Assembly (NCBI RefSeq): GCF_901000735.1
Contig: NC_081541.1
Span: forward strand, 8,547,055 to 8,611,054
Direction: 5' to 3'
DNA length: 64,000 nucleotides
Origin: Corylus avellana
Lineage: Eukaryota > Streptophyta > Magnoliopsida > Fagales > Betulaceae
The notes under the pieces are model-generated. The model had not been told where the DNA came from and did not search any database. It saw only the letters and a program-made list of their open reading frames with translations. Each line of letters begins with the position of its first letter. The stretch's first letter is position 1. This document shows, piece by piece, positions 1 through 9,625 of the stretch. The translations under genes were made by a program, and so were the position numbers.

Positions 1-513
1 AATAAAATTATTGGGAAAAATATGTAGCCCGAGGTTTAAGGCTCTGTTTTATGTTCCAATTTGCTTAAGTATGGACCTGCCAAAGAAAAGTTACACGTAT
101 ATGAATCAAAGACATTGAGTATCATGGTGGTAATCGTAATGATTGTTTGGGTTGTTAATGATGTTAAATATTGTTTCTTATTAACTTGATATGAAACCAG
201 ATAGAGAGGTCTATCATACACTCCCATTAAATGGGGACTACAATGATCCATATATGGAAACATAATAAGAGGGATTGGATTGTTTGGTTGGGCTGACGAA
301 CCTTTTGGAGTAGGTTTATCTAGGTTGGGTATGTTGTGATATGTCAATCTTTCTCCCTCATGGTTAGCATGTTCAGGATTTACATGTGGTTTTAACTGGT
401 GTACTTACATTCTTGTGTTTGACATATATTTCTTTTTTCTGAGCCCTTTTTTACATATATTTCAGTAGTATGTTTGATAAGATTTAGTACATCCTAAAAT
501 GTTCGTCTTCAAG

Positions 514-1479
514 TGCAACACCTGTTGCTGTATTTTGATAGGATGGGGCATGATGCATGTTATGTTCATCTGTTCCACTGGCGGTATGCAACATACTCCA
601 CGCCGTTTGCTTGGACTGTTTAAAATTTGCTCTTATCTCTTATGTTATAGTTTAAGCACTTATCAACTTTATAATGCCTCATTGCTTGGCAGAAGGTTGA
701 TCTGCTATAATATTCCATTTATGTCGGATCTGAATTTATAGGTACTATTTTGAGTCGATGACAGTATTTTTGGTTTGCAAGCAGATTCAGCGTCAAAGCA
801 CAGCAGCATTTTGTTCTGGACCATTTTAAAGAGACATGGCGAAGACAGGATGCTTGGTACATTCTTTTTCCAATGTATTTAACCTGTATTTGGTTTTTGC
901 TTCTGATTTGCAAACCCAAGTGATGGCCTGGGAAATCAGATGCAATTGGAGCTAGTAGTCAGGTTTTACCTCTCTAATTTGCTTCTTGCTGTTAGACAGA
1001 GAACAAACTCTCATTTCTTATTCTGAATATATAAATTCCATGTGCTAGAGTGTAATTCTAGAACTAAAGTGATCCATGGCCATGTTAGCATTTACTATTT
1101 GTTTGTTAGAATATTTGATTAAATGAATAAATTCACAATTTTCTATCAACTTAAGTTTTTAGGAAAGTTGATTATTTAACATGTTATTAGAGCAAATGTT
1201 TTGAGTTTAAAATCGTGACTCTAGTTTACCTCTCATTTCAATTAAATTTTTCACGTATTGAATCTCCATTACTGAGGAAAAGTTTGAGCTTACAATGTGA
1301 GAGAATTAAAAAAAAATTAAATGATTAAATTTATCATTTCTTATTAACTTAAGTTTTTGGAACAACTTATGATTTAATATTAGTATTAGTATTGCAACTT
1401 ATATTTTGTTTAATTTGGTAGAGAACGTTTTCTTGCTGAAGATATGTACTCGGTTGTGAGGTCGATTGCTTATCGGTGA
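514..1479 (+). other. Exon-like pieces of an unidentified gene
   Basis: Three short open stretches look coding but are not joined by any model I can defend. One at 514-623 contains the residues FHWRYATYSTPFAW. One at 783-923 contains FVLDHFKETWRRQDAW followed by a hydrophobic run and a stop. One at 1420-1479 contains LAEDMYSVVRSIAYR and then a stop. Possible acceptors precede each (for example the AG at 780-781 and the AG at 1418-1421). Composition is protein-like, with many Trp, Tyr and His, and the second piece could end in a membrane segment. I do not recognise the family. They could be 3' exons of a gene entering from the left, or alternative or retained-intron pieces. The rest of 1-1100 and 1480-2500 shows nothing else I can support. 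Confidence 0.3.
1104..1365 (+). mobile_element. TRIM-like mini LTR element remnant
   Basis: Two similar direct repeats of about 55-60 bp bound the stretch: 1104-1165, and a diverged copy at about 1300-1365. Both have the pattern TTAAATGA.TAAATT followed by AACTTAAGTTTTT. The interior has the run TGTTATTAGAGC at about 1180-1191, which resembles a degraded initiator-tRNA primer site. The organisation matches terminal-repeat retrotransposons in miniature; the same family is present at 16032-16284. No protein is encoded. Confidence 0.45.
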
Positions 1480-2116
1480 TTTCGCGGTGTTTGGGAGTGC
1501 TCTCACGACACATTTCATCAGTTGGATTTGAGCCTTTTTTTTTTTTTTTTTTTTTACCTCGAACCTGTTTATAGATGGCACTGTGGTGTTTCAATGAACC
1601 CACTCCATTTATTTGCTTTTTACAATAATATTAATGAAATTGTGACTGGTATAACCTTCTGTGTGTTCTACAGTGGAGCTGTGTGAACAGAACTTGTTAC
1701 TTTGTTATGGCCAGAAATTAACAAGATGGCTCTCCTTTGTCAAAACGTGCAAAGATGGCTGTGCTAACTGTTAATATCTTTCAACAGTTGTTATAACCAT
1801 TTCCTCCTCTACAATCCTTATAACTTCTCAGTATATTTAACAGTTTATAATTCATTCATATGCAGAAACTTCTTGTAACTTTGTTTTGACCAAGAGTTGT
1901 AACATGAAATATGCAATTTGGTTGTGTTTCACAGCATTATTTTGTAGCTTTTGTGATCATCTTCTCGATGATTGTTATAACCTTGATGCATTCTACAAAT
2001 GAAGATGTCAAAGGAACCTATAACATGAAGGATGGCTTTGGTTGGCGAAATCTGCAGCTATGGTGTGCGTGAACATCGTCATTCCATTACTTGAACTAAA
2101 CTCTCAATTTCAACCT

Positions 2117-2151
2117 TTCTTCTTCTTCTTCTTCTTCTTCTTCTTCTTCTT
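2117..2151. repeat. (TTC)n microsatellite
   Basis: About eleven TTC/CTT triplets in a row. The downstream hydrophobic open frame (2173-2469) is low-complexity T-rich sequence and was not called as a gene. Confidence 0.85.
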
Positions 2152-2505
2152 TTTAAAAGCTGGACTGCAGATTTGATCCCATTTGTTATGTTCTTGACAT
2201 TGCATTTTTCCTTGTTATTGTTATTGCTTGTTTGTAATTCTCAGATCTTGTTTGTTCAAGAGACTTTGTTTCAATGTGGCCTACCAAATAAGACAAGCGG
2301 TTTCTTCAATGTGCCTCCTCCAGTCCTCCTTCCTCTCTCTTTCGTTTTCTTTCCTCTACTCTTCTTTTTCTTCTTTTGGTTTCAACTGAGCTCGGCACTG
2401 AGCTTCATCGTGGACGCTTTTGTTGGTGACTTTGAACTCACCAATACATGCGTATATTGGAAACGGTGAAATGGAGAAGATCATTTTCCGCGTTGATGTA
2501 GTTAA

Positions 2506-2960
2506 GTCTCCTGAATAACTGTCACTAGACAGTGAATATAGTCAGTTTAAAAAAATAAAAAATAAAAATTTACTTAATATAACACTATGTACACGATTAA
2601 ATGCAACAAATAGGTTAGGATGTCTATTGAAGGGTTTTTTCAAAAAAGTGAATAAATAAATCAGATTGGGTTTATAAATCTATGAAACCCATGTCTAATT
2701 TTCTTTCCTTGTAATGAATTTGATCATGTCTTTAAAAAAGAAAAGATCAGGTGTCAGAAAGTGGAAACAAGTTGATGAAGGACAAAGCTACTGTAGTAGT
2801 AGTAGTGGGCATTCGTCGGTGCGTAGATAAGGGCAAAGGCATGCACTAAACGACAATTAAGATATTAAAAACGCTCTTTATCCTTCCAGTGGCGGCAAAG
2901 ACAATGACAGATTGACAGTGGGCCGCCCCAACTGTAAAACGACAATTAGGAAAGCCTTAA
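2506..2960 (+). other. LEA array 5' flank with remnant of a long-type LEA gene end
   Basis: The stretch at 2740-2880 aligns with 8160-8280, the sequence that runs from the last codons of the long-type LEA pseudogene into the promoter of the next LEA gene. Shared landmarks are AGCTACTGTAG (2787-2797 here, 8173-8183 there, where TAG is the stop codon), GGCATTCGTCGGTGCGTAGA and AAACGACAATTAAGATAT. This copy therefore seems to keep the last codons of a lost long-type gene directly upstream of the first intact copy. No other gene is visible between 2500 and 3045. Confidence 0.6.
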
Positions 2961-3045
2961 GTACAAATACACGTCGCCCGACACCCTTCCCTATAAAATC
3001 CCAGCCCCAACCCATCCAAAAATTACACTTGGCTCTCAATATCTC
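2961..3045 (+). promoter_or_regulatory. Core promoter of LEA copy 1, G-box deleted
   Basis: The TATA box CTATAAAAT lies at 2991-2999, 47 bases before the start codon. Compared with copies at 3900-4040 and 8340-8486, the flank is colinear except that about 25 bases between GACAC and CCCTATAAAA are missing. The lost segment is the one that carries CACGTGTC in copy 2. An ACGTCG core at 2971-2976 remains. Confidence 0.7.
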
Positions 3046-3519
3046 ATGGCTTCCAAACAAGCTTCTCGGTTCTTCGTTACGGTGGTGGTGGCATTGCTTG
3101 CAATCTCCACGTTGGGTCATACGACCTACTCGACAGAAGAAGGTGGTGGTGGTGATGAGTACAAGGAAGTAAAGAAGGAGGCGGCGCCAGAGAGCAAAGA
3201 AGCTGCGGCTTCGGAGTCGTGGGCCGGGTGGGCTCAGGAGAAACTCTCTGAAGGGCTTGGAATAAAGCATGGTGATCATGAGTCTCACTCCAACAAGGAA
3301 ACTGCCACGGAGAAGAAGCAGCAGACGGAGAAAGTCAGAGATGATGAGGAGCAGGTGAGTACTCCGGCAAAGGAAAAGGCAAAGGAGATTTATGATAAAG
3401 CCAAAAACAAAGCAGGGGAGTCCGTAGAGGCTGCCAAGCACAAGTCCAAGTCCAAGTCCCACGAACAAGTCAAAGATAATGTTGCTGCTGGTGGAGGAGA
3501 CCACCCTGAGGAACTTTGA
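3046..3519 (+). CDS. LEA group 3 (LEA_4-like) protein, short type, copy 1
   Basis: A 157-residue single-exon protein. It starts with a signal peptide (residues 1 to about 25: MASKQASR, then the hydrophobic FFVTVVVALLAISTLG). An acidic glycine run and a SESWAGWAQEKLSEGLG block follow. The tail is lysine/alanine-rich and amphipathic with 11-mer-like units (AKEKAKEIYDKAKNKAG). The composition (Lys, Glu, Ala, no Cys in the mature part) is typical of LEA_4 proteins, which are disordered in water, fold into helices on drying, and protect membranes or proteins. The signal peptide and acidic C-terminus HPEEL suggest the secretory pathway, possibly ER retention; this is inference. The start is supported by identical MASK starts in the paralogs. 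The sequence CAGGTGAGT inside the coding region (3352-3360) mimics a splice donor. Confidence 0.9.
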   Translation: MASKQASRFFVTVVVALLAISTLGHTTYSTEEGGGGDEYKEVKKEAAPESKEAAASESWAGWAQEKLSEGLGIKHGDHESHSNKETATEKKQQTEKVRDDEEQVSTPAKEKAKEIYDKAKNKAGESVEAAKHKSKSKSHEQVKDNVAAGGGDHPEEL

Positions 3520-3885
3520 GCTCATCATATCAGCTGCTTCAATTCACACCACCATGCGTGTTTGCTTGTTGTATATATATAAAAGAGCTTGTAATTCGTG
3601 TTGTTTTGGCGATCCAAGGTTTCCTTTTGTGTTTGATGTAATCATAATAATTACTTGGTATTAATCTAAAGGAGTTTTTTTATTCCAACTTCTTAATACC
3701 GCTTGAGAAGTGCTATAGGTTTTTTTTTAAAAAAATAGAATAAACAAATTATTAAGAGTTAACTATTATAAAACAATTAATAATTATAAAACAAAAACTA
3801 TTAAACAATTAAAACAAAAAAGCAAAGCAAATAAAAAAATCAAAGGGGGTGACCGGAGCCACCCCATTTTAAACAATCATTAATA
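3520..3885. other. 3' region and AT-rich spacer
   Basis: The 3' flank, with the landmark CTTGTAATTCGTGTTGTTTTGG, is shared with the short-type copies at 4041 and 8487. It is followed by A/T runs at 3720-3840 with no gene. A short stretch at 3838-3870 has the GTGACC/GCCACCCC wording found in the foldback elements further right. Confidence 0.5.
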
Positions 3886-3929
3886 CAGATTGACAGTGCG
3901 CCGCCTCAACTGTAAAACGACAATTAGGA

Positions 3930-4040
3930 ATCCATAAGTACACGTCGCCTGACACGTGTCGCCGTCATGTTCGTCGTCCTCTTCCCTATAAAATCCCAGC
4001 GCCAACCCACCCAAAACGTACACTTGGCACTCAATATCTC
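3930..4040 (+). promoter_or_regulatory. LEA copy 2 promoter with G-box/ABRE and TATA
   Basis: A perfect CACGTGTC (3953-3960) follows a TACACGTCGCC motif (3939-3949), and TATAAAA is at 3987-3993. CACGTGTC is an ABA-response-element type G-box bound by bZIP factors of the ABF/ABI5 group, which fits a desiccation or seed gene. Regulation is inferred from the motif only. Confidence 0.7.
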
Positions 4041-4505
4041 ATGGCTTCCAAACAAGCTTCTCGGGTCTTCGTTACGGTGGTGGTGGCGTTGCTTGCAATC
4101 TCCACGTTGGGTCATACGACCTACTCGACAGACGAAGGTGGTGGTGGTGGTGGTGAGTACAAGGAAGTAAAGGAGGAGGCGGCGACAGAGAGCAAAGAAG
4201 CTGCGGCTTCGGAGTCGTGGGCCGGGTGGGCTCAGGAGAAACTATCTGAAGGGCTTGGAATAAAGCATGAATCTCACTCCAACAAGGAAACTGCCACGGA
4301 GAAGAAGCAGCAGACGGAGAGAGTCAGAGATGATGATGAGGATCAGGTGAGTCCCGCAAAGGAAAAGGCAAAGGAGGTTTATGATAAAGCCAAAAACAAA
4401 GCAGGGGAGACCGTAGAGGCTGCCAAGCACACGTCCAAGTCCCACCAAGAAGTCAAAGATAATGTTGCTGCTGGTGGAGGCCAAGACCACCTTGAGGAAC
4501 TTTGA
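4041..4505 (+). CDS. LEA group 3 (LEA_4-like) protein, short type, copy 2
   Basis: A 154-residue single-exon paralog of the gene at 3046, colinear along its whole length. It has the same signal peptide (ALLAISTLGH), a longer glycine run after TDEG, SESWAGWAQEKLSEGLG, and a lysine/alanine-rich C-terminal helix region ending HLEEL. It differs from copy 1 by small in-frame indels (loss of GDH after GIKH, a DDDEDQ acidic run). Of the short-type copies it keeps the most complete promoter. The in-frame CAGGTGAGT at about 4345-4353 is again donor-like but read through. Likely role: stress-induced protection in the secretory pathway. Confidence 0.9.
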   Translation: MASKQASRVFVTVVVALLAISTLGHTTYSTDEGGGGGGEYKEVKEEAATESKEAAASESWAGWAQEKLSEGLGIKHESHSNKETATEKKQQTERVRDDDEDQVSPAKEKAKEVYDKAKNKAGETVEAAKHTSKSHQEVKDNVAAGGGQDHLEEL

Positions 4506-5423
4506 GCTCCGCTGCTTCAATTCACACCACCATGGCTGTTTGCTTGTCGTACGTATATATAAAAGAGATTGTAATTCGTGTTGTTTTGGTGATCCAAGGT
4601 TTCCTTTTGTGTTTGATATATGTAATCATAATAATTCCTTGGTATTAATCTAAGACTCCCCTTAATTACAGTTCAATAAGGATTTTTTTATTCCAATTCT
4701 TCTTAATCCTGGTGGTCTATGGAGTTAATAGAGTCGGAGAAGTGTTTTTTTTTTTTTTTTTTCAAAACATAGTTCACAAATGTGTTATTTTTATTAGTAT
4801 CCTTGTGTGATCGGTATTATTCTGTTATTCTTCTATTTAAAGGGGAACGACTACCAATAATAAACTATTGTTTTAGAATATAATCTATTGTGCTCCCTCC
4901 GACAAACTCATCTATCTTTTCCTATGATTTGTTACTAGTAGGTTCACATTCGTGTTCATTTTCCCACGAGTCATTGTGAAGCACTTTCTCTCACCGAATA
5001 ATATATCATATTTATTTTATGGTCGGGTCTAATGGTGTACATGATTTTACATTATATGTATGCATTTTTTAAAAAGCATGCATGCCAACACTAACTTCAT
5101 ACAAACAATTAGATGTACCAACTTTAAATCTCGATAATAAAATAGATACTATCTATTCTTATTTGAAATAAACAATCATTGTCCCGACTACTGCTTTTTA
5201 AAATTGTAGCGTTTTTCTAGTGTCACAAAACAAAGATTAGACTTGAATCCGAATCAATCGGCCCATGAAATTTGGGCCGGTTGGGCCAATCCATATCCTA
5301 GGCTAAGGCGAGGCAAAACAAATGTATACATGATACTGTGTTATTTAAGAATTTTAAATGACTTGACAATATATTCATCATATAGCATCATTTACACGGT
5401 TAGATATAATAAAATAAAATCTT
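4506..5423. other. 3' region and spacer, duplicated at 10660-11310
   Basis: The part from about 4796 (TTTAAAGGGGAACGACTACC and onward) is closely repeated at 10680-11300 upstream of the fifth LEA copy. This shows that the spacer was duplicated with the genes. No coding region is recognised. A T-run lies at 4745-4763. Confidence 0.6.
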
Positions 5424-5440
5424 AACTATTAAATGACTTA

Positions 5441-6561
5441 GGCTAGGGTTTTCTCGCTTTCTCTCTAGTGCCGCAACCTCAGGTAAGCCTCCTCCCCCAT
5501 GGTAAGAGGAGGAGGGATGGCCGTTTGCTGCCTCCCTCCTCCCCCTCTCCTGCCCTTGCACCGGGTGCCAATAGTTTACTTGATGTCCCTGACCCGGGTT
5601 GCTTCCTCCCTACCCCTTCTCCGCCACCCCTTCCTCTTTGTTCCGCTTTTGTCTCTGGCGGGGCTCTCTGGTTGTTTTTTGTTTCTTTCCCTTTTGTTTC
5701 TTTGCTATGTTTTTGGTATGTTGTTCTTGTAGCTTTGCCTGTGTGCCACTCAGTGTAGGTGCTGATTTTGGGGTTTCTTTCAAACTCCCCCCTGTTTTGT
5801 TTTATGTTAACCGATCTCCTCCACCCGCTTTACCACCCACTGTCCGCTGCTGGGTTTTTCCTTGCGCCCCTCCAGTGAAGAGCCTCAACGCCCCCTGCTG
5901 CGATGGTTTTCCGGCCAGCTGGCGATCGGCTTCTCCTCCCTCTGTCCACTGTTTTGGGCCTTTTTCCGCGTCCCCACCCCGTCGAGCTTGCAGCGTTCCC
6001 TTCCGATGTCAGTCTCCGGCGAGTGCACTATGAGCATCCATGCTGCGTGTGCCTGTTCCCGTTTTGTTTTACTTTCCTTGTATTGTCTTTGTTCATATTT
6101 TTCCCTATATGCATTTCATTCATGTTATTTGCTTGTAATAAGGCTCTGCCTCTTTGGTTCGCCCACGTTTTATTTCAATTTTCTTGCTTCTGTTTATAAT
6201 AAGGCTTTGGGCCCTCGATCTGCCTGCTTGAATGTGAACTGAACTTTGGTCCAAACCTTTGGGTCGTGGATGTGATTTTTGGTCCAGGCCTTTGAGTTGT
6301 GAACGTAAACTTTATCCTGGCTTTTGGGTCGAGAAGGAATTTGAGCTACCTATGCATTGGATTGCGTCTATCTTATGCAAATCTGTTATCTCAACTGAAA
6401 ACTAGTTATAGGTTAGCGGAGGTTTTAGGTGATGATTGTATCTTTGTAGCTTTGGCTATAATTTGCATTTTTAGGGCTTTGTGCTTCTACGATATAAGAG
6501 CTTTATACTCATGATTATTATCGATGAAATTGAAATGTTTTTCTTTCAAAAAAAAAAAAAA
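5441..6561 (+). mobile_element. Non-autonomous poly(A) retroelement, copy 1
   Basis: About 1.1 kb bounded by a 17-bp direct repeat, AACTATTAAATGACTTA, at 5424-5440 and 6562-6578. It ends in a poly(A) run (6548-6561), the hallmark of LINE-machinery insertion on the + strand. The duplicated spacer near 11306-11330 carries the same site without the insert. The 5' part is C/T-rich; the 3' part has GGTCCAAACCTTTGGGT, CTACCTATGCATT, ATAGGTTAGCGGA and GAGCTTTA blocks shared with 9626-10535. No reverse transcriptase is visible. The proline/serine open frames at 5468-6242 are low-complexity and probably not coding. Confidence 0.85.
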
Positions 6562-6789
6562 AACTATTAAATGACTTATTTCAAAATATAGATACAATAA
6601 AATTAAATCATCTTATTTTTACTTGAAATTGAGAGAATCCTATTGATAAAGTCGTAAGATGTCAATGTTTTTTTTTTTTTTTCTTGTGTTTTTCAGATTG
6701 TGGTTATAAATCTATGAAGCCCATGTGTAATTAAGTAATTTTCTTTTCTTGTAATGAACTTTATTTTGTCTTAAATATTTATTATTTAT

Positions 6790-7176
6790 TATTATTATTT
6801 TAAAAAAGACATTCCCACGGTGCGTGGATAAGCTTTTCCCGTGGATAAAGGCATGAAATTAATATATTCGGTGCATGCGGTTCCACCGAGACAATGACAC
6901 ACCGCCGCTTTTGGGACTTCATCATCCCCAACCTTAAACGACACATGGAAGCCATAATGCGACACACGGCCAACTCACCACTTCCCACCTTATACGCTGG
7001 CCACGTCGCCTGACACGTGTCTTTGCCACGTCCACCGTCTTCTTCCTTTAAAATCCCACCCCAACCGCCCAAAACTTACACTCGCTGCGATTTGAATTAC
7101 AGAGCTTGTTTTTTTCTCAATACCCTTTGATCGACATCGCTCCTTTTCTCAGTAATTTTGCTCGACATTCGTTTCC
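6790..7176 (+). promoter_or_regulatory. Promoter of long-type LEA copy 3
   Basis: CCACGTCGCC at 7001-7010, CACGTGTC at 7014-7021 and CCACGTCC at 7026-7033 form a cluster of ACGT cores. TTTAAAA at 7047-7053 is in TATA position. The flank is nearly identical to 11515-11847 upstream of the fifth copy. The G-box is intact although the gene is broken. Confidence 0.65.
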
Positions 7177-8183
7177 ATGGCTTCCAAACCTTATTCTCGG
7201 CTCTTCGCTATGGTGCTGGTGATGCTGGTGGCGCTGCCGCTTGCGATCTCCAGCGTGGGCCACGATGTGCACTCGACAAATGAAGGTCGGGGGTACGAGG
7301 AAGTGAAGGACAAGGCAAAACGTGCCCAGGATAAGGCGGCAGAGACGGCGCAAGAGAGCAAAGAGGCTTCGGAGTCGTGGGCTAGCTGAGCGAAGGAGAA
7401 ACTCTCTGAAGGACTTGGGTTGAAGCATGATGGTGATGATGATGGCTCCAAGGGAGCTGCCAGGGAGGCTTCTGACATGGCGTCTCACTCTGCAAAGAAG
7501 ACCAAAGACGTACAAGGCCCAGGAGGTGGCTTCTGGTTAGTACCCTTCTCTCTTCTTTCTTTTCCCGCAATTTTTTTCGGCATAAAAAGTGCGATTTTAA
7601 ACTAAATCTCTTGCAAGTTTGCGTTTGTAATTTAAGAAAGTGTAATTTATCTGCCCATCAGAAATAAATGAAGAGAAATTAGAGTGCATTTGGCATTGCG
7701 TAGACTAAAAATGATTTAAATTGATTTGATAGATTAAAAAGTGGGATTTCAAACTAAATATTTTTGAAAGTTGGAATTAAAAATGACGTTTTGAAATGAA
7801 GTAATGAGATTTTGTTCTTTTTTAACATAGTTTTGAAAAGATAAACTGCGAGTCAAATCACATTTTAAAATTTTGCATATTTTTAAATATCTCACTTTTT
7901 TCTTGCGATTTTAGTTTAAAATGGTAAGAAATTGCAATCCCAATCCTGCTATTTTAGATGCTAAACCATGATTTAAAGCCTAAATAATGGTGTTTCTAAT
8001 TGTTGTGAGTTGGATGGATGGGTAGGAACCGGTCAAAATAGCGCAGATAAGGTTAAAGACGTTAAAGATGCAGCAGCCGAGAAGGCTAGAGAAGTCAAGA
8101 ACCCTGCTACAGAGAGAGCCGGTGACATAACAAATGCAGCAAAGGAAAAGCTCAGTGAGGCTGCAGGAGACAAGCTACTGTAG
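7177..8183 (+). pseudogene. LEA group 3, long type, copy 3, broken
   Basis: Exon 1 is 7177-7535 and exon 2 is 8026-8183, with a 490-base intron (GTTAGT at 7536, acceptor GGTAG ending 8025). Alignment with the intact fifth copy shows two lesions. In 7387-7389 a TGA replaces the tryptophan codon of the SESWAEW block. After AAAGAC (about 7509) four extra bases shift the frame before the donor. Exon 2 would add a KVKDVKDAAAEKAREVK-type helix ending GDKLL, lacking the EEL tail seen in the others. A truncated 70-residue secreted peptide could still be made from 7177-7389. The signal peptide (MASKPYSRLFAMVLVMLVALPLAIS) is intact. The intron is larger than the 175 bases of copy 5. Confidence 0.8.
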
Positions 8184-8339
8184 ATGAATAACAACTTAAA
8201 CTATTGTAGTAGTAGGCATTCGTCGGTGCGTAGATAAGGCATGCACTAAACGACAATTAAGATATGAGAAACGCTCTTTATCCCCCCATTGGGTGTTGGA
8301 GTGGGAGGCAAAGACAATGACAGATTGACAGTGCTCCGC

Positions 8340-8486
8340 CCCAACTGTAAAACGATAATCTTAAGTACAAACATTGTAAGCCCGACACGTCGCCTGACAA
8401 GTGTCGCGGCCATGTTCGTCGTCCTCTTTCCTATAAAATCCCAGCCCCCAACCCACCAAAAACGTACACTTGGCTCTAAATATCTC
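8340..8486 (+). promoter_or_regulatory. LEA copy 4 promoter, altered G-box
   Basis: GACACGTCGCC at 8384-8394 is present, but the position of the G-box reads CAAGTGTC (8398-8405) instead of CACGTGTC. The TATA box CTATAAAAT is at 8431-8439. Confidence 0.65.
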
Positions 8487-8921
8487 ATGGCTTCTCGGCT
8501 CTTCGTTGTGGTGGTGGCGTTGCTTGCAATCTCCACGGTGGGGCATAGGAACCACTCGACAGACGATGGTGGTGGTGGTGGTGGTGGTGGTGATGATTTC
8601 AAGGAAGTAAAGGAGGAGAAGGCGCCAGAGAGCAAAGAAGCTGCTTCGGAGTCGTGGGCTGGGTGGGCTCAGAAGAAACTCGCTGAAGCGCTTGGAATAA
8701 AGCATGATGAGTCTGGCTCCAGGAAAACTGCCACGGAGAAGAAGAAGCAGACAGATGATGAGGAGCAGGTGAGTTGGGCAAAGGAAAAGGCGAAGGAGGT
8801 TTATGATAAAGCCAACAACAAAGCAGGGGAGACCGTAGAGGCTGCCAAGCACAAGTCCCACGACCACGAAGTCAAAGATAATGTTGCTGCTGGTGGAGGA
8901 GACCACCTTGAGGAACTTTGA
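8487..8921 (+). CDS. LEA group 3 (LEA_4-like) protein, short type, copy 4
   Basis: A 144-residue single-exon protein. The start at 8487 is chosen over the longer in-frame reading from 8289 because homology to copies 1 and 2 begins at MASRLF; the region before it is promoter (TATA at 8431). Signal peptide: MASRLFVVVVALLAISTVGH. The glycine run is the longest of the array (GGT repeats at 8569-8592). SESWAGWAQKKLAEALG, a lysine-rich middle, then AKEKAKEVYDKANNKAG and the C-terminus HLEEL follow. It lacks the KQA residues found after MAS in copies 1 and 2. Function as for the paralogs: desiccation protection, probably in the ER or secretory route. Confidence 0.9.
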   Translation: MASRLFVVVVALLAISTVGHRNHSTDDGGGGGGGGDDFKEVKEEKAPESKEAASESWAGWAQKKLAEALGIKHDESGSRKTATEKKKQTDDEEQVSWAKEKAKEVYDKANNKAGETVEAAKHKSHDHEVKDNVAAGGGDHLEEL

Positions 8922-9059
8922 GCTAGCTCAGCTGCTTCAATTCACACCACCATGGCTGTTTGCCTGTCGTCGTATACATAAAAGAGCTTGTAATTCGTGT
9001 TGTTTTGGTGATCCAAGGTTCATTACTTTGTTTTAATCTAAAACTCCCCTTAATTTGAG

Positions 9060-9607
9060 TTCAATAAGGAGTTTTTTATTCCAATTCTTCTTAATGCAGC
9101 CATATACATATGACCTTGGATGTTAAACTACACACATTCCACCACACTATTCACTTCATTTTTCTTCAAAAAAATAAACATCAAAACATTCTCACTTTTA
9201 TATCACATTATTTACTTTTTATATCACATTATTTACTTTTTATTACTATTCAAATAAAAAAAAATCACTATAAAACAAAAAATTTCCACTTTTCAATATC
9301 AATTTTTCATTTTCCTATATCAGTAATTATTTTCTTTTTTAATTTTTTAAACTATGAACAATATCGTGGGAGTAGTTGTTATTTGCCAAACATCCTCTAT
9401 AGTCTAGGTTACTTACATGGTTTGAGAAGTGTTACGCTTTTCAATTTTCAATTTTTTCTTAGAAAGAACATTTTGTTTGGGGGTAAAATTAATATATATA
9501 TATATATATATATATATCTTGAGAGACAAAAGTTAATTTTTAAAATATATTGGGGACCACCCTTTGGCCCCTGAGCGAAGGAGTGGTTCCGATCCTGGTT
9601 CACAAAT
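9060..9607. other. AT-rich spacer with (TA)n
   Basis: Contains a (TA)n run at about 9492-9517 and long A/T stretches. The 154-residue open frame at 9110-9574 is AT-rich low-complexity sequence with no paralog in the array and is not called. Confidence 0.6.
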
Positions 9608-9625
9608 GATATGTTTATAATTTAT

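Noticed and set aside
2173..2469. Hydrophobic 98-residue open frame
   Set aside because: T-rich low complexity after a (TTC)n run; no family resemblance and no paralog.
2878..3528. Long minus-strand open frame opposite LEA copy 1 (also opposite the other copies)
   Set aside because: It is the mirror of the lysine/glutamate-rich LEA coding sequence, giving Leu/Phe-rich antisense peptides, and has no independent support.
5468..6242. Overlapping proline/serine/cysteine-rich open frames
   Set aside because: They lie inside the C/T-rich 5' part of the retroelement; several frames are open because of base composition and are not conserved in the second copy.
8289..8486. N-terminal extension of LEA copy 4
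   Set aside because: The paralogs start at the downstream MAS, and the extension contains the TATA box and promoter motifs.
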